DNA of 64,000 bases from Jiella marina. GTDB lineage: Bacteria > Pseudomonadota > Alphaproteobacteria > Rhizobiales > Rhizobiaceae. Under the pieces are notes generated by a model. That model was not told where the DNA came from and did no database searches. It saw only the letters and a program-made list of their open reading frames with translations. The first letter of the stretch is position 1. Each line of letters starts with the position of its first letter. The position numbers were made by a program, and so were the translations under genes. The stretch is from NCBI RefSeq assembly GCF_024359545.1, contig NZ_JAKQZG010000016.1, forward strand, positions 1 to 64,000. Direction: 5' to 3'. This document shows, in pieces, positions 18,280 to 27,832 of this stretch.

Positions 18280-19245
18280 TCAGCGGGGAGCGGCGGCGCG
18301 CTTCAGCCGGTCGTTGATCGCCTCGCCGAGTCCGTGGCGCGGAATCGAGGCGACGACGATCCGGTCGATGTCCGGGGAGTCGAAGGCGGCGAGCGCGGCA
18401 AAGAGATGCGCTGCCGCTTCGGCGAGATCGCCGGTCGGACTGAGATTGATGACTGCGGCGGCTGTCTCGATCCCGGGCAGCGGAGCGGGGCCGAAGGCGA
18501 TCACATGCTCACCGGGTTCGACCGCGGCGGCATCGAGCCGGACGCGACCCTCCGGCGCATAGTGGGAGGCGAGCGCGCCGGGAGCGGCGATTGCCGCGTC
18601 CGCTTCCGGATCGGTGACGGGCAGGCCGGCGGCATCCGCCAGGGCCTCGCGTGAAACACCGCCGGCGCGCAGGAGCACCAGCCGGTCGGCGAACGGTCGC
18701 ACGATGGTCGATTCCACACCGACCGCAGACGGCCCGCCGTCGAGGATCAGCGCGATCCGGCCGGAGAGCCCGCGCGCCACAATTTCAGCACTGGTGCCGG
18801 TGACCTTGCCGGAGGGGTTGGCGCTCGGCGCGACCAGGGGACGTTCAAGACGACCGGCAAGACGCGCCGCCACGCCCTGTGGCATGCGGAGCGCGACGGT
18901 CGGCAGGCCAGCGGTCGCCAGCGGGTGGACCGGGGCGTTCTCGGCAAGCGGCAGGACGAGGGTGAGGGGGCCGGGCCAGAAGCGCTCCGCGAGGCGTTCG
19001 GCCACCGGGTCGAAGTCTGCCACGCGTTTTGCCATGGCGAGACCGTCCACATGGCAGATCAGCGGATTGAATTGCGGCCGGCCCTTGGCGGCATAGATCG
19101 CCGCGACCGCGGATCCCGACGCCGCGTCGCCGGCCAGTCCGTAGACCGTCTCCGTCGGCAAGGCGACGAGTTCGCCGGCTCTCAGAAGCGCTTCGGCGCG
19201 CTCCTCTGCGGCATCATCGGCAAGGGGGATGATTTCGGTCTGCAT
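18280..19245 (-). CDS. tsaC: L-threonylcarbamoyladenylate synthase (Sua5/TsaC type)
   Basis: A 321-residue enzyme. The N-terminal YrdC domain has PTETVYGLAGDA, the K-G-R-P motif and PLVAPSANPSGKVTGT. The C-terminal Sua5 domain, with the ASHYAPEGRVRL linker, makes this the longer Sua5 form rather than the single-domain TsaC. It makes threonylcarbamoyl-AMP from threonine, bicarbonate and ATP for the t6A modification of ANN-decoding tRNAs. It lies 95 bases upstream (in transcription sense) of the FAD-oxidoreductase gene and could be cotranscribed with it. Confidence 0.94.
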   Translation of the reverse strand: MQTEIIPLADDAAEERAEALLRAGELVALPTETVYGLAGDAASGSAVAAIYAAKGRPQFNPLICHVDGLAMAKRVADFDPVAERLAERFWPGPLTLVLPLAENAPVHPLATAGLPTVALRMPQGVAARLAGRLERPLVAPSANPSGKVTGTSAEIVARGLSGRIALILDGGPSAVGVESTIVRPFADRLVLLRAGGVSREALADAAGLPVTDPEADAAIAAPGALASHYAPEGRVRLDAAAVEPGEHVIAFGPAPLPGIETAAAVINLSPTGDLAEAAAHLFAALAAFDSPDIDRIVVASIPRHGLGEAINDRLKRAAAPR

Positions 19246-19289
19246 GGTCTGCTGGATTGCAGACCTTGCGCGCGGTGAAAAGCGTTTTC

Positions 19290-19310
19290 CGGCCGCAAAC
19301 GGCCGTTTTT
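19290..19310. terminator. hairpin between GH25 gene end and tsaC
   Basis: A perfect 6-bp CGGCCG repeat with CAAA loop is followed by T5 on the plus strand. The only gene ending here is on the minus strand, where GAAAA follows instead, so its function as a terminator for that gene is doubtful. Confidence 0.35.
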
Positions 19311-19311
19311 C

Positions 19312-20772
19312 TCAGCGCGTTGCTTCGAAGGCCGAGAAGACGCGGCGATTGGCCGTGTCGAGTTCGGCCAGCTGGTCGGCGGAGGCGTGGCGCACCCGCC
19401 CGCCGCGATCGGACTGATCGGCGCCGAGCTGGGTCAGCACGCGCGCCGGCATGGTCAGGGCATTGGCCCGGCGCGCGGCTTGCGCCGACTGGATGACATC
19501 GAGAACGCGTGAGCGATGCCGGATTGCGGCCTCTTCTTCCTCGATCTGCGTGACGGCGGCCCGGGCCGGCGTGAAGATCAGGTCGTCGAGGCTGCGTGCC
19601 GCGATCGACACCGCATTCTGGAAGCTGCTCACATGGGCCGTAAGAGCGCGGGCCGCCTTGTCAGTGAGGACGGAAGGCTTCGACGCGATCTTTGCGGGCT
19701 CGGCGGCCGCTGCCTCGTCGCCTTTGGCGATCGCAGTCAGGAGCTTCAGCGGATCGACGGACACCGGATGGCCGGATGGACCGTAGGCAGCGAGCAGCGG
19801 GTTCTCGGCCGGATCGGCGCTCGTGTCGTCCTTTCGCGGCGCGGCCTGCGGAATCGCAGCGGCGACCTTGGTTTTCGTCTCTTCCGAGACCGACGCGATC
19901 AGCTGATCGGCTGCGGCCGGAGCTTCGTCGATCAGTTCGGCGAAGGGCCAGGCCTTGCGGAGACCGTCATGGTCGAGGCTCGCGACGTTCACGTCGATGT
20001 CGGTCTTCGCGCCCTTCACCCGATACGGGCAGGTGCGGGAATTGCAGTTGTGCATCGAGGAGAACTGCCAAAGCGCGTAGGACGGCCAGGTCTCTTCCGG
20101 GAACTTGCCGGTGATGTCGTTGCGATAGCGCGCATACCAGAGCGGCAGGCGCGACAGTAGCGGATAGTCGTCGGCGTTCTGAGCGATATAGTCCGCCGTC
20201 GAGCCGTTGGTGTAGAGAACCGGATAACGGCCGGTGCGGATCTTGATCTGGTCGGCGAAGATCTCGGCGTCCTCGAGGCTCATCCACTCTTCGCTGTTGT
20301 CCTCGATGTCGAGCGCGATGAGATCGTCCTCCGCCGGCTCGGCGAATTCGATGAAATGATCGGCCTGTTCGCGCGGGTTGCCCGGCCGGCCGAGATGATA
20401 GGCGCCCCACAGGAGCCCCTTCATCTTCGCCATCTGCCGGCGGGTCATGTAGAGTTCCTTGGTGACGGAATACTTCCACCAGCGGTTCTTGCAGAGCTTG
20501 TAGTCGTCACCGCTCAGCTTGCCGCAGCTCCATTCCGGCGGCAGACCGTCCGAAGCCTTGTTGATGAAGCCGGCGATCCGCTTGTCGGAGCTCAGTTCTT
20601 CCCAGTCGATGGGATTGAACTCGTAGGCGTCGATGACGAGCGCCTTGTCTTCGGATTTCCATGGCTCGTTCCAGGCCGCCAGGGCCGAACTCGTGCCGGT
20701 GATGATCAAGGTGGAAGCCAAGATCAGAGCGAGTCGCATCGTAGCTGCGAACGCAGCCTTGTGCTTCGTCAT
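19312..20772 (-). CDS. secreted GH25 lysozyme-like protein with long C-terminal region
   Basis: A 486-residue protein. Residues 1-33 form a signal peptide. Residues about 45-270 match glycosyl hydrolase family 25 (Chalaropsis-type lysozyme), with VIDAYEFNPIDWEEL, FINKASDG, LLWGAYHLG, LIALDIED carrying the acidic catalytic pair, and YPVLYTNG. Four cysteines (SCGK, LCKN, NCNSRTC) are placed for disulfides in the periplasm. The C-terminal 200 residues are Ala-rich, partly coiled-coil, and unrecognised. It probably cleaves peptidoglycan in the periplasm or outside the cell. A GAGGGGG site precedes the start. Confidence 0.8.
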   Translation of the reverse strand: MTKHKAAFAATMRLALILASTLIITGTSSALAAWNEPWKSEDKALVIDAYEFNPIDWEELSSDKRIAGFINKASDGLPPEWSCGKLSGDDYKLCKNRWWKYSVTKELYMTRRQMAKMKGLLWGAYHLGRPGNPREQADHFIEFAEPAEDDLIALDIEDNSEEWMSLEDAEIFADQIKIRTGRYPVLYTNGSTADYIAQNADDYPLLSRLPLWYARYRNDITGKFPEETWPSYALWQFSSMHNCNSRTCPYRVKGAKTDIDVNVASLDHDGLRKAWPFAELIDEAPAAADQLIASVSEETKTKVAAAIPQAAPRKDDTSADPAENPLLAAYGPSGHPVSVDPLKLLTAIAKGDEAAAAEPAKIASKPSVLTDKAARALTAHVSSFQNAVSIAARSLDDLIFTPARAAVTQIEEEEAAIRHRSRVLDVIQSAQAARRANALTMPARVLTQLGADQSDRGGRVRHASADQLAELDTANRRVFSAFEATR

Positions 20773-21268
20773 CGCGTGTTGCCCCCTCGACGCCGTCTCG
20801 TGCGGTTGCCGCTATGTGTGTCCCCAGGGCGTTCCCCAAAGCCGAAGCTTCATCGCCCTCGTGATTTCAAGCTTGTACCCGGAAATCGGGCATGTTCCGG
20901 GCGGCGAGTTCACGAATTATTACAACCTGGCCCGTGCGCGGTCGCATGTGGAGCGACCAATCTCCAATCTGACAGATTTGATGAAAATTCGAAATCATAG
21001 ACGTGCCAGAGGGTTAATGGAGTTTTCGGTACGCCCGCCCGTCCCCGAGGGCAACGCGCACCCGGAAGGTTCAGTGGCCGCCTGGCGGTTCATCTCGTTC
21101 AGGCTGAGGTCAGCTTGCCCTCTGGGAGGCGAGGAATTCGGGAGCCAAGACGGGCGAACAGCCTGAAATGCGGAGAAGCCACCCCGGGGAGGACGGGGTG
21201 GCTTCGGGAAACTGTCCGGCTTCGGGAGGGGGACGGGACCGGACAGCGGGGGACTGTCGGGACCGGTC
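20773..21268. other. 496-base region between the GH25 gene and a small secreted-protein gene
   Basis: Both flanking genes are on the minus strand, so this region holds the terminator of one (21176-21204) and the promoter of the other. The part at 20850-21010 is relatively AT-rich. The stretch at 21224-21254 has four G-runs of three or more that could form a G-quadruplex on the plus strand. No convincing gene is seen. Confidence 0.4.
21176..21204 (-). terminator. terminator-like hairpin after the small secreted-protein gene
   Basis: A perfect 10-bp stem (21176-21185 with 21195-21204, 9-base loop) lies about 65 bases past the stop on the minus strand. It is followed by a pyrimidine-rich stretch rather than a clean T-run. 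Confidence 0.5.
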
Positions 21269-21481
21269 TCAGTGGCAGCGGCGAATGCGCTTCCAGACCC
21301 AGAGCTTGTTGCCGCACTCGTCATAGCCGGCGAAGACCTTCTGCTTCTTGATGTGGCAGACCTTCTCGTACTTGACGTGATGATAGTGCTTCTTGTGCCA
21401 GCCACCGGCCTGAGCGGGAGCGGAGAAGGCAGCGGCTGCGGTGGCGACGGTGGCCAGGGCGATCAGGGTGTTGCGGATCAT
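21269..21481 (-). CDS. small secreted His/Lys-rich protein
   Basis: A 70-residue protein. A signal peptide (about 1-25, cleavage after A-Q-A) leads into a basic mature part of 45 residues with five His, many Lys, and three Cys (V-C-H, E-C-G, R-C-H) near the end. A GAGGAGAG site precedes ATG 21481; the open frame continues upstream but reads as non-coding. The His/Cys content could bind metal, which is only a guess. I do not recognise the family. It is transcribed away from glyS's end, with a terminator on each side. Confidence 0.6.
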   Translation of the reverse strand: MIRNTLIALATVATAAAAFSAPAQAGGWHKKHYHHVKYEKVCHIKKQKVFAGYDECGNKLWVWKRIRRCH

Positions 21482-21550
21482 GGGGGCTCTCCTCGGGTTC
21501 GTTCGATGCCAGGAGAGTGAAAGGCCCAGAGCCGAAAACGCGGTGTCCAC

Positions 21551-21582
21551 ACGAAAAAATCCCGCGAAATGCCGCGGGATTT
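21551..21582 (-). terminator. rho-independent terminator of glyS
   Basis: A perfect 10-bp stem (21557-21566 with 21573-21582, 6-base loop) is followed on the minus strand by T6. It lies about 65 bases past the glyS stop and just upstream of the next minus-strand gene. A textbook intrinsic terminator. Confidence 0.88.
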
Positions 21583-21645
21583 TCGATAAAGCTTCGCCCC
21601 CGAAGGACAAATTTCTTCAGGATGTCTTTGCGGCCAGGGCGGACA

Positions 21646-23829
21646 TCATCCGCTGATCTTGGAAAAATCCGCGACCCGGCCGCAGGCCGTGCGGATGCGG
21701 GTCAAGAGCGCCAGCCGGTTGGCGCGGACGGCAGGGTCCTCGGCATTGACCAGCACCTTGTCGAAAAAGGCATCGACCGGCAGGCGCAGCTTGGCGAGGC
21801 CCGCCATGGCCTGCTCGTAATCGGCGTTCTGCAAAGCATCGGCCAGTTCGATCTCCGCCCGGTCGATCGCGGCGGCAAGCAGTTTCTCTTCCTGCTCGGC
21901 CAACAGATCGAGATCGACCGTCTCGGCGATCGCGGTGCCCTTCTTCTCCTCGGCGGCCAGAATGTTCGCAGCGCGCCTGTAGCCGGCGAGGAGGTTCGCT
22001 CCGTCCTCGGTGACGAGGAACGAGCCCAGCGCCTCGACGCGACGCGTGATGTCGAGGAGGTCGTCATTGGCCGCTGCACCGCCACCGAGCACCGCGTCGA
22101 CGAGATCGTGGCGCGCCCCGGCATCGCGGAGCTGCACTTTCAGCCGGTCGTGAAAGAAGGCGAGGAGGTCGCCGGCCGGGGTCAGCGTACCGAGCTTCAG
22201 TGAGAGGCCATTGTCCGCGAGCAGCCGGATCACCCCCAGCGCCGCACGACGCAGCGCATAAGGATCCTTCGACCCGGTCGGCTTTTCGTCGATGGCCCAG
22301 AAGCCGACGAGCATGTCGAGCTTGTCGGCCAGCGCGACGCAGATCGAGACGGGGTCGCTCGGCACGATGTCCGAGGGGCCGAGCGGCTTGTAGTGCTCCT
22401 CGATCGCCGCCTGTACCGAGGGGTGCTCGCCCTGAAGCCCGGCATAATAGCGGCCCATCAAGCCCTGCAGTTCGGGGAACTCGCCGACGGCTTCGGTAGG
22501 CAGATCGGCCTTCGAAAGCAGCGCCGCACGCCTGGCCAGGGCTTTCAGCTCGTCGATTGAAACGCTCTGTCCGCCAAGCTCCGCCCCCTCGGGATAGACG
22601 GTCTCGGCGATCGTTTCCGCGAGCGCGGCAATGCGCGCGACGCGTTCGCCCTGGCTGCCGAGCTTGGCGTGGAACGTCACGCCGAGCGCGTCGAGCTTGG
22701 CCATGCGCTGGTCGAGCGGCTTGTTGAGGTCCAGCCCAAACTTCTCGGCCGAAGCTTTCAGCCCGTCGAGGTCGGGAAGATCCGCCTGGTCGGTCTGCCA
22801 GAAATACAGTGCATCGGAGAGCCGGGCGCGCACGACCTTGCCGTTGCCCTGGGCGATCTCGGCGCCACCGTCGCTCGCCGCGATGTTCGAGACCAGCAGG
22901 AAGTGATTTGACAGGGTGTTTTCGCGGCCATCCGAGGCGCCGCCCTGCGCCCGGGTGACGAAGCATTTCTGGTTCGTCTTGATGGTGAGCTGGATCACCT
23001 CCGGCGGGATTTCCAGAAAGGCCGCGTCGAATTCGCCCATCAGCGTCACCGGCCATTCCACGAGGCCGGAAACCTCCTCCAGCAGCCCTTCGTCGGGCAC
23101 GACTTCGAGACCCTTCGCAAAGGCGAGGTTTTCCGCATCGTGGCGGATCATCTCCTTGCGCCGCTCGGCATCGAGCACCACGCGCGCCTTTTCGAGGCTT
23201 GCCACATAGTCGTCGAAGCGGCGCACCTTGATCGGATCGGGTGCGTGGAAGCGGTGGCCATAGGTGAGATTGTCCGATTTCAGCCCGTCGATCTCGAACG
23301 CGACGACCACCGGCTCCTCGGTCTCGGGACCGAAGGTGCACAGGATCGACTGCAGCGGCCGCACCCAGCGCAGCGAACCGGGCGTCGCCGAAGCCGGGCC
23401 CCAGCGCATGGATTTCGGCCAGGGAAAATCGCGGATGATCGCCGGCATCGCCTCGGCGACGATCTCTTCCGCTGCCCGGCCGGGCTTCCTGATGGTCGCG
23501 ACGTAGAAATCGCCCTTCTTCGGGTCGGACTTCACCTCTGCCTCGTCGATCGAGGCAAGACCCGCGCCGCGCAGAAAACCCTGGATCGCCTTTTCCGGCG
23601 CGTCGGTGCGCGGACCCTTCCGCTCCTCGATCACGTCCTTGGAACGCGCCTCGACGCCACGAATGTCGAGCGCAAGGCGGCGCGGCGTCCAGTATTCCCG
23701 CGCGCCCTCATAGGTCAGACCCGCATCGACCAGCGCATTGGTGACGAGGGATTTCAGATCGCCCGCCGCCTTGCGCTGCATGCGGGCGGGAATTTCCTCG
23801 GATCGGAGTTCGATGAGTAGGTCGGGCAT
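21646..23829 (-). CDS. glyS: glycine--tRNA ligase beta subunit
   Basis: A 727-residue beta subunit of the heterotetrameric glycyl-tRNA synthetase. It opens with [16 protein letters not shown], contains the HRFHAPDPI segment and the internal GIGR-like D-K-L-D-M-L-V-G-F region, and ends in the anticodon-binding helical part. Full length for the family. It works only with the alpha subunit (glyQ), which is not adjacent on the upstream side, where an intergenic repeat and unrelated genes are found. It is probably transcribed with its own promoter or through the repeat. Confidence 0.96.
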   Translation of the reverse strand: MPDLLIELRSEEIPARMQRKAAGDLKSLVTNALVDAGLTYEGAREYWTPRRLALDIRGVEARSKDVIEERKGPRTDAPEKAIQGFLRGAGLASIDEAEVKSDPKKGDFYVATIRKPGRAAEEIVAEAMPAIIRDFPWPKSMRWGPASATPGSLRWVRPLQSILCTFGPETEEPVVVAFEIDGLKSDNLTYGHRFHAPDPIKVRRFDDYVASLEKARVVLDAERRKEMIRHDAENLAFAKGLEVVPDEGLLEEVSGLVEWPVTLMGEFDAAFLEIPPEVIQLTIKTNQKCFVTRAQGGASDGRENTLSNHFLLVSNIAASDGGAEIAQGNGKVVRARLSDALYFWQTDQADLPDLDGLKASAEKFGLDLNKPLDQRMAKLDALGVTFHAKLGSQGERVARIAALAETIAETVYPEGAELGGQSVSIDELKALARRAALLSKADLPTEAVGEFPELQGLMGRYYAGLQGEHPSVQAAIEEHYKPLGPSDIVPSDPVSICVALADKLDMLVGFWAIDEKPTGSKDPYALRRAALGVIRLLADNGLSLKLGTLTPAGDLLAFFHDRLKVQLRDAGARHDLVDAVLGGGAAANDDLLDITRRVEALGSFLVTEDGANLLAGYRRAANILAAEEKKGTAIAETVDLDLLAEQEEKLLAAAIDRAEIELADALQNADYEQAMAGLAKLRLPVDAFFDKVLVNAEDPAVRANRLALLTRIRTACGRVADFSKISG

Positions 23830-23838
23830 GGCTCGGCA

Positions 23839-23948
23839 TCCTCACCCTCCCCTTGATGGGGAGGGTCGGCGCGTAGCGCCGGGGTGGGGTGATGGCGCCG
23901 CCCCCCACCCGCCGCTTCGCGGCGACCTCCCCACGAGGGGGAAGTGGG
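23839..23948. repeat. paired inverted palindromic intergenic repeats
   Basis: Two related GC-rich palindromic units fill the gap between glyS and the DUF559 gene. Unit 1 (about 23840-23889) contains two hairpins, a CCCTCCCC-GGGGAGGG arm and a GGCGC-GCGCC arm. Unit 2 (about 23901-23947) reads like the reverse complement of unit 1 with changes. Elements of this appearance recur between genes in many Hyphomicrobiales genomes. Together the units can fold into a cruciform-like structure and may also end or stabilise transcripts. No coding potential. Confidence 0.75.
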
Positions 23949-23955
23949 CGGAGAG

Positions 23956-24330
23956 TCAGTCACAGACGAAGTGTCGTCGCCGCTCTTCGACCACGGCAAA
24001 GATGGTGTCAAGGACGGCTTCGATTTCGAAACGCACTTCGTCGTTCCAGAAGCGCAGCACACGATAGCCCTGCGACTTCAGCCAGCGGTCGCGCTCGAAA
24101 TCCGCTCTGGCGTGTCGAGGCGATCCGTGCTGCGCGCCGTCGATTTCGATCACCAGTCTCAACCGATGGGACGCAAAGTCCACGGTGAACGGGCCGATGG
24201 GAGCTTGCCGCCGAAAATGACTTCCTTCGATTGGAATGCGGGTGAGATGGCGCCAGAGTTTTCTTTCCCAGTCGGTCTGATTGTCGCGCAGCTGCCGCGC
24301 CCGGTTTCGCCGAAACCGCTCAAGCGACAT
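23956..24330 (-). CDS. DUF559 domain protein (predicted endonuclease fold)
   Basis: A 124-residue protein. The DUF559 core has the features of the very-short-patch-repair/PD-(D/E)XK fold: LRDNQTDWERKLWRHL, FRRQAPIGPFTVDFAS, LVIEIDGAQH (the E-I-D-G carrying an acidic metal ligand) and the W-N-D-E-V end. Such stand-alone proteins are common near rhizobial intergenic repeats; their role is unproven. ATG at 24328-24330 lies inside the end of the preceding gene (11-base overlap), and the open frame upstream is an out-of-frame shadow. It may nick or cut DNA, but this is inference. Confidence 0.78.
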   Translation of the reverse strand: MSLERFRRNRARQLRDNQTDWERKLWRHLTRIPIEGSHFRRQAPIGPFTVDFASHRLRLVIEIDGAQHGSPRHARADFERDRWLKSQGYRVLRFWNDEVRFEIEAVLDTIFAVVEERRRHFVCD

Positions 24331-24880
24331 CGCTGGCGCCGCCCCCGTTGTGGCATCTCGACCGCCGCACCGCCTCGCGAAAAGCCCGAAGCTCGGGGAC
24401 GGAGGCAAGCCGGATCTTGCGGCCGGAGAATTCGCGGAAAAAAGTCTCGAGCCCGGGCGCGGAATGGCGCGGAAAGCTCCAGACCCATTTGAGAAAGCCC
24501 CAGTCCAGGCGTTCGGGGCAGCCGGGAGCCATGTCCGGGCGGACGCGGCCATAGCCGAGCGCGATACGCTTGACGATGCGGCGCAGGCAGATGTCGCGCG
24601 GCAGGTCGATATAGATCAGCGTGTCGGCCCTGGTAGCTCGTAGAGCGAGCGTGCGGGAATTGTTGCCGTCGAAGACCCAGCCCTCCGTCGCGATCGCCTC
24701 GGCGACGAGAGCAGGCAGTTCGCTGCTGTCGCGCGGCCGCCAGCCGGGTTTCCAATAGATCTGGTCGAAATGGACGACGCGCAGGTCGAGGGCGCGGCCG
24801 ATCTCGCGGGCAAGGGTGGACTTGCCGCTCCCCGGGCAGCCGATGACCATGACATTGCGCCCGACGACCGAGCCCGACAC
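24320..24880 (-). CDS. P-loop kinase of the adenylate-kinase/topology-modulation type
   Basis: A 186-residue soluble NTPase. Walker A is GCPGSGKST (residues 14-22). HFDQIYWKPGWRPRD and GWVFDGNNSRT match the FlaR/topology-modulation family, a branch of adenylate-kinase-like proteins. L-I-Y-I-D-L-P-R then R-x-x-K-R form the usual second motif and lid. Substrate unknown. The name topology modulation is historical and gives no firm function. It overlaps the DUF559 gene downstream. The C-terminal 20 residues are basic. Confidence 0.8.
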   Translation of the reverse strand: MSGSVVGRNVMVIGCPGSGKSTLAREIGRALDLRVVHFDQIYWKPGWRPRDSSELPALVAEAIATEGWVFDGNNSRTLALRATRADTLIYIDLPRDICLRRIVKRIALGYGRVRPDMAPGCPERLDWGFLKWVWSFPRHSAPGLETFFREFSGRKIRLASVPELRAFREAVRRSRCHNGGGASDVA

Positions 24881-25006
24881 CCCACACCTCGTGTCCTTGG
24901 ATCGAATGAAACCGTTGCACCGCCATCGAAGCTGACCTTGCGCGGGGGATCAACGGGAAGGTGCGGTCCCGGCCATGGATTCCGGTGAATCGCGGGCGCC
25001 GCGCCT

Positions 25007-25900
25007 TCAGATCGCGCCGCCGAACGTGTCGCACGCGGTGACGTCGCCGCTCTCGAAACCGCGGCGGAACCATTCCTGTCTTTGCGCCGAGGTGCCGTGG
25101 GTGAAGGAATCCGGCACGACGGTCCCCTGGCTGCGGCGCTGCAGCGTGTCGTCGCCGATCTGCTGCGCAGCGTTGAGCGCCTCGTCGATATCGCCGGCCT
25201 CGACGATGCCGTCGCCATTCGCGTCATGGGCCCAGATGCCGGCATAGCAGTCCGCCTGCAATTCGACGCGCACCGAAAGAGCGTTGCCCTCGGCCTCGCT
25301 CATGTTCTGGCGGGCCTGATGATAGCGCGGCAGGATTCCGGTCAGGTTCTGGACATGGTGGCCGACCTCGTGGGCGACGACATAGGCCTGGGCGAAGTCG
25401 CCGGGGGCATTCAGTTGCTGGCGAAGCTGCCGGAAGAAGGAGAGGTCGATATAGAGCTTGCGATCGCTGGGACAGTAGAATGGACCGGTCGCCGAGCCCG
25501 CAATGCCGCAGGCCGAACGCACCTGGTTCGAAAAGAGAACGAGCGTCGGCTCGGGATAGGTCTCGCCGCTTGCCTGAAAGCGCTGATTCCACGTGTCCTC
25601 GGTCTCAGCGAGCACGGTCGCGACGAAATCGTCGGTCTCGTCCGCCGTGTTCGCGACCCCCGGGCCGCTGGAGCCGGATTGATAGGTGCCGCCTCCTCCG
25701 CCGCGGTCTCCGAGGAGAGCCAGCGGATTGATGCCGAATCCGAGCCACAGGACGAGGGCGATGATGATGAGGCCAATACCGCCGCCCCCACCGGCGCGTG
25801 CGGGGATGCGCAAGCCGCTGCCGCGCCCCATCCCCCTGCCGAAGCCGCCGCCGCGCCGGTCTTCGATATTGCTCGACTGTCTGCGACCGCGCCACCGCAT
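25007..25900 (-). CDS. ypfJ: neutral zinc metallopeptidase (YpfJ family)
   Basis: A 297-residue membrane-anchored protein. An Arg/Gly-rich cytoplasmic N terminus (1-40) is followed by one membrane helix (about 41-63), a Gly/Ser linker, and a periplasmic peptidase domain. The zinc motif HEVGH lies at 177-181, with LQADCYAGIW and a C-terminal EWFRRGFESG-D. Cysteines C131 and C143 and one pair near the end could form disulfides. The family is annotated as a peptidase by motif; substrates are unknown. It is transcribed away from the ABC exporter, with a shared 216-base upstream region. Confidence 0.88.
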   Translation of the reverse strand: MRWRGRRQSSNIEDRRGGGFGRGMGRGSGLRIPARAGGGGGIGLIIIALVLWLGFGINPLALLGDRGGGGGTYQSGSSGPGVANTADETDDFVATVLAETEDTWNQRFQASGETYPEPTLVLFSNQVRSACGIAGSATGPFYCPSDRKLYIDLSFFRQLRQQLNAPGDFAQAYVVAHEVGHHVQNLTGILPRYHQARQNMSEAEGNALSVRVELQADCYAGIWAHDANGDGIVEAGDIDEALNAAQQIGDDTLQRRSQGTVVPDSFTHGTSAQRQEWFRRGFESGDVTACDTFGGAI

Positions 25901-26116
25901 GGCGTGTTCTCCCTCGCTTCGGCCGCCTGCCGACCGGCCTTGTCACTTCCTGGTCGGCAAAATAGCGCCGGCGCGGGCAAGGCAACGTCCCCGGCAGCGA
26001 AGGCCTGATCCGGTGACGCATCGTCACCACCCGGTGGCTTTTCTCCCGCACCATGCCACCTATCTGCGACCAGACTTCGGGGGCCTCGCGCTCCCTCCCA
26101 CGGATTGCAAGCCTTC

Positions 26117-27061
26117 ATGCCCGCTTCTTCAGACGCATCGCCGATCCTCGCCGTTCAAGGGGTTTCGAAGACCTATGAGGGCGGGTTCCAGGCCCTGAAG
26201 GCCATCGACCTCGAAATAGCGAAGGGGGAGATCTTCGCGCTTCTCGGGCCGAACGGCGCCGGCAAGACGACGCTGATCTCGATCATCTGCGGCATCGTGA
26301 ACCTGTCCTCCGGCACGATCACGGTGGATGGCCACGACATCGATCGCGACTATCGCGCCGCCCGTAAGAAGATCGGCCTCGTGCCCCAGGAGCTGACCAC
26401 CGACGCCTTCGAGACGGTCTGGGACACGGTGTCCTTCTCGCGCGGCCTCTTCGGGAAGAAGAAGGATCCGGCCCATATCGAGAAGGTGCTGCGCGATCTC
26501 TCGCTCTGGGAAAAGCGCGACAACCGGATCATGACCCTGTCGGGCGGCATGAAACGCCGTGTGCTGATTGCCAAGGCGCTGTCGCACGAGCCGGAGCTTC
26601 TGTTCCTCGACGAGCCGACGGCGGGCGTCGACGTGGCGCTGAGGCGCGAGATGTGGGCGGTGGTGCGCAAGCTGCGCGAGGCGGGCGTCACCATCATCCT
26701 CACTACCCACTATATCGAGGAGGCGGAGATGATGGCCGACCGGATCGGCGTCATTTCCAGGGGCGAGCTGATCCTGGTCGAGGAGAAGACCGAGCTGATG
26801 CGCAAGCTCGGCCACAAGGAACTGACGCTGCATCTGCAGGAGCCGCTCGGCGCCGTGCCGGAGGGCTTTTCCGACTACGACCTTTCCCTGTCTGAGGACG
26901 GAAGCAGCCTGACCTACAGCTACGACACCAATGCCGAGCGCACCGGCATCGCCAGCCTCATGCGCCGGCTCGCCGAAGAGGGCATCCGTTTTCGCGACAT
27001 TTCCACCAAACAGTCGACGCTCGAGGAAATCTTCGTGAACCTCGTCGAGGAACGGGCATGA
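26117..27061 (+). CDS. yadG: ABC exporter ATP-binding protein (YadG type)
   Basis: A 314-residue ABC ATPase of the ABC-2 (drug/polysaccharide exporter) class. Walker [10 protein letters not shown], signature LSGGMKRR, Walker [13 protein letters not shown] and the H-loop TTHY are all present. The C-terminal 80 residues are the extra domain seen in the CcmA/YadG group. ATG 26117 is preferred to a TTG four codons earlier. Its stop overlaps the permease start (ATGA), so both form one exporter. The exported substrate is unknown. Confidence 0.92.
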   Translation: MPASSDASPILAVQGVSKTYEGGFQALKAIDLEIAKGEIFALLGPNGAGKTTLISIICGIVNLSSGTITVDGHDIDRDYRAARKKIGLVPQELTTDAFETVWDTVSFSRGLFGKKKDPAHIEKVLRDLSLWEKRDNRIMTLSGGMKRRVLIAKALSHEPELLFLDEPTAGVDVALRREMWAVVRKLREAGVTIILTTHYIEEAEMMADRIGVISRGELILVEEKTELMRKLGHKELTLHLQEPLGAVPEGFSDYDLSLSEDGSSLTYSYDTNAERTGIASLMRRLAEEGIRFRDISTKQSTLEEIFVNLVEERA

Positions 27062-27819
27062 ACTTCACCGCCATCGCCGCCATCTACAAATTCGAGATGG
27101 CGCGCACCTTCCGCACGATCATGCAGAGCGTGATCTCGCCGGTGATCTCCACCTCGCTCTATTTCGTCGTCTTCGGTGCGGCGATCGGCTCGCGCATCGA
27201 GGAGGTGGACGGGGTGTCCTACGGCGCCTTCATCGTGCCGGGCCTGATCATGCTGTCGCTGCTGCAACAGAGCCTGACCAACGCCGCCTTCGGCATCTAT
27301 TTTCCGAAATTCGTCGGCACGGTCTACGAGATCCTCTCGGCGCCGATTTCCGCCTTCGAGATCGTCATCGGCTATGTCGGCGCGGCGGCGACGAAGTCGA
27401 TCGCGCTCGGCCTGATCATCCTGGCAACGGCGGCGCTCTTCGTCGACTTGCGGATCGAGCATCCGCTCTGGATGATCTTCTTCCTGGTGCTGACGGCGGT
27501 CACCTTCGCCATGTTCGGCTTCATCATCGGCATCTGGGCCGACGGTTTCGAGAAGCTGCAGCTCGTTCCGCTCCTGATCGTCACGCCGCTCGCCTTTCTG
27601 GGCGGCAGCTTCTATTCGATCAACATGCTCCCCGAGTTCTGGCAGGACGTCAGCCTGATCAATCCGGTGGTTTACCTCATCAGCGGTTTCCGCTGGGCCT
27701 TCTACGGCGCGTCGGACGTTTCGATCGCCGTCAGCCTCGGCATGACGCTGGTCTTTCTGGCTGCGACGCTCGGTGCCATCGCATGGATCTTCAAGACGGG
27801 CTGGCGGCTGAAGAGCTGA
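27058..27819 (+). CDS. yadH: ABC-2 type exporter permease (YadH type)
   Basis: A 253-residue inner-membrane protein with six predicted helices and the ABC-2 signature region ([20 protein letters not shown]-type sequence before the last two helices). Together with the ATPase gene it overlaps, it should form a homodimeric half-transporter pair. YadGH homologues are found widely in proteobacteria without a settled substrate. It ends 13 bases before the stop of the convergent ABC importer permease gene on the other strand. Confidence 0.92.
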   Translation: MNFTAIAAIYKFEMARTFRTIMQSVISPVISTSLYFVVFGAAIGSRIEEVDGVSYGAFIVPGLIMLSLLQQSLTNAAFGIYFPKFVGTVYEILSAPISAFEIVIGYVGAAATKSIALGLIILATAALFVDLRIEHPLWMIFFLVLTAVTFAMFGFIIGIWADGFEKLQLVPLLIVTPLAFLGGSFYSINMLPEFWQDVSLINPVVYLISGFRWAFYGASDVSIAVSLGMTLVFLAATLGAIAWIFKTGWRLKS

Positions 27820-27832
27820 CGAACCACCGGCC

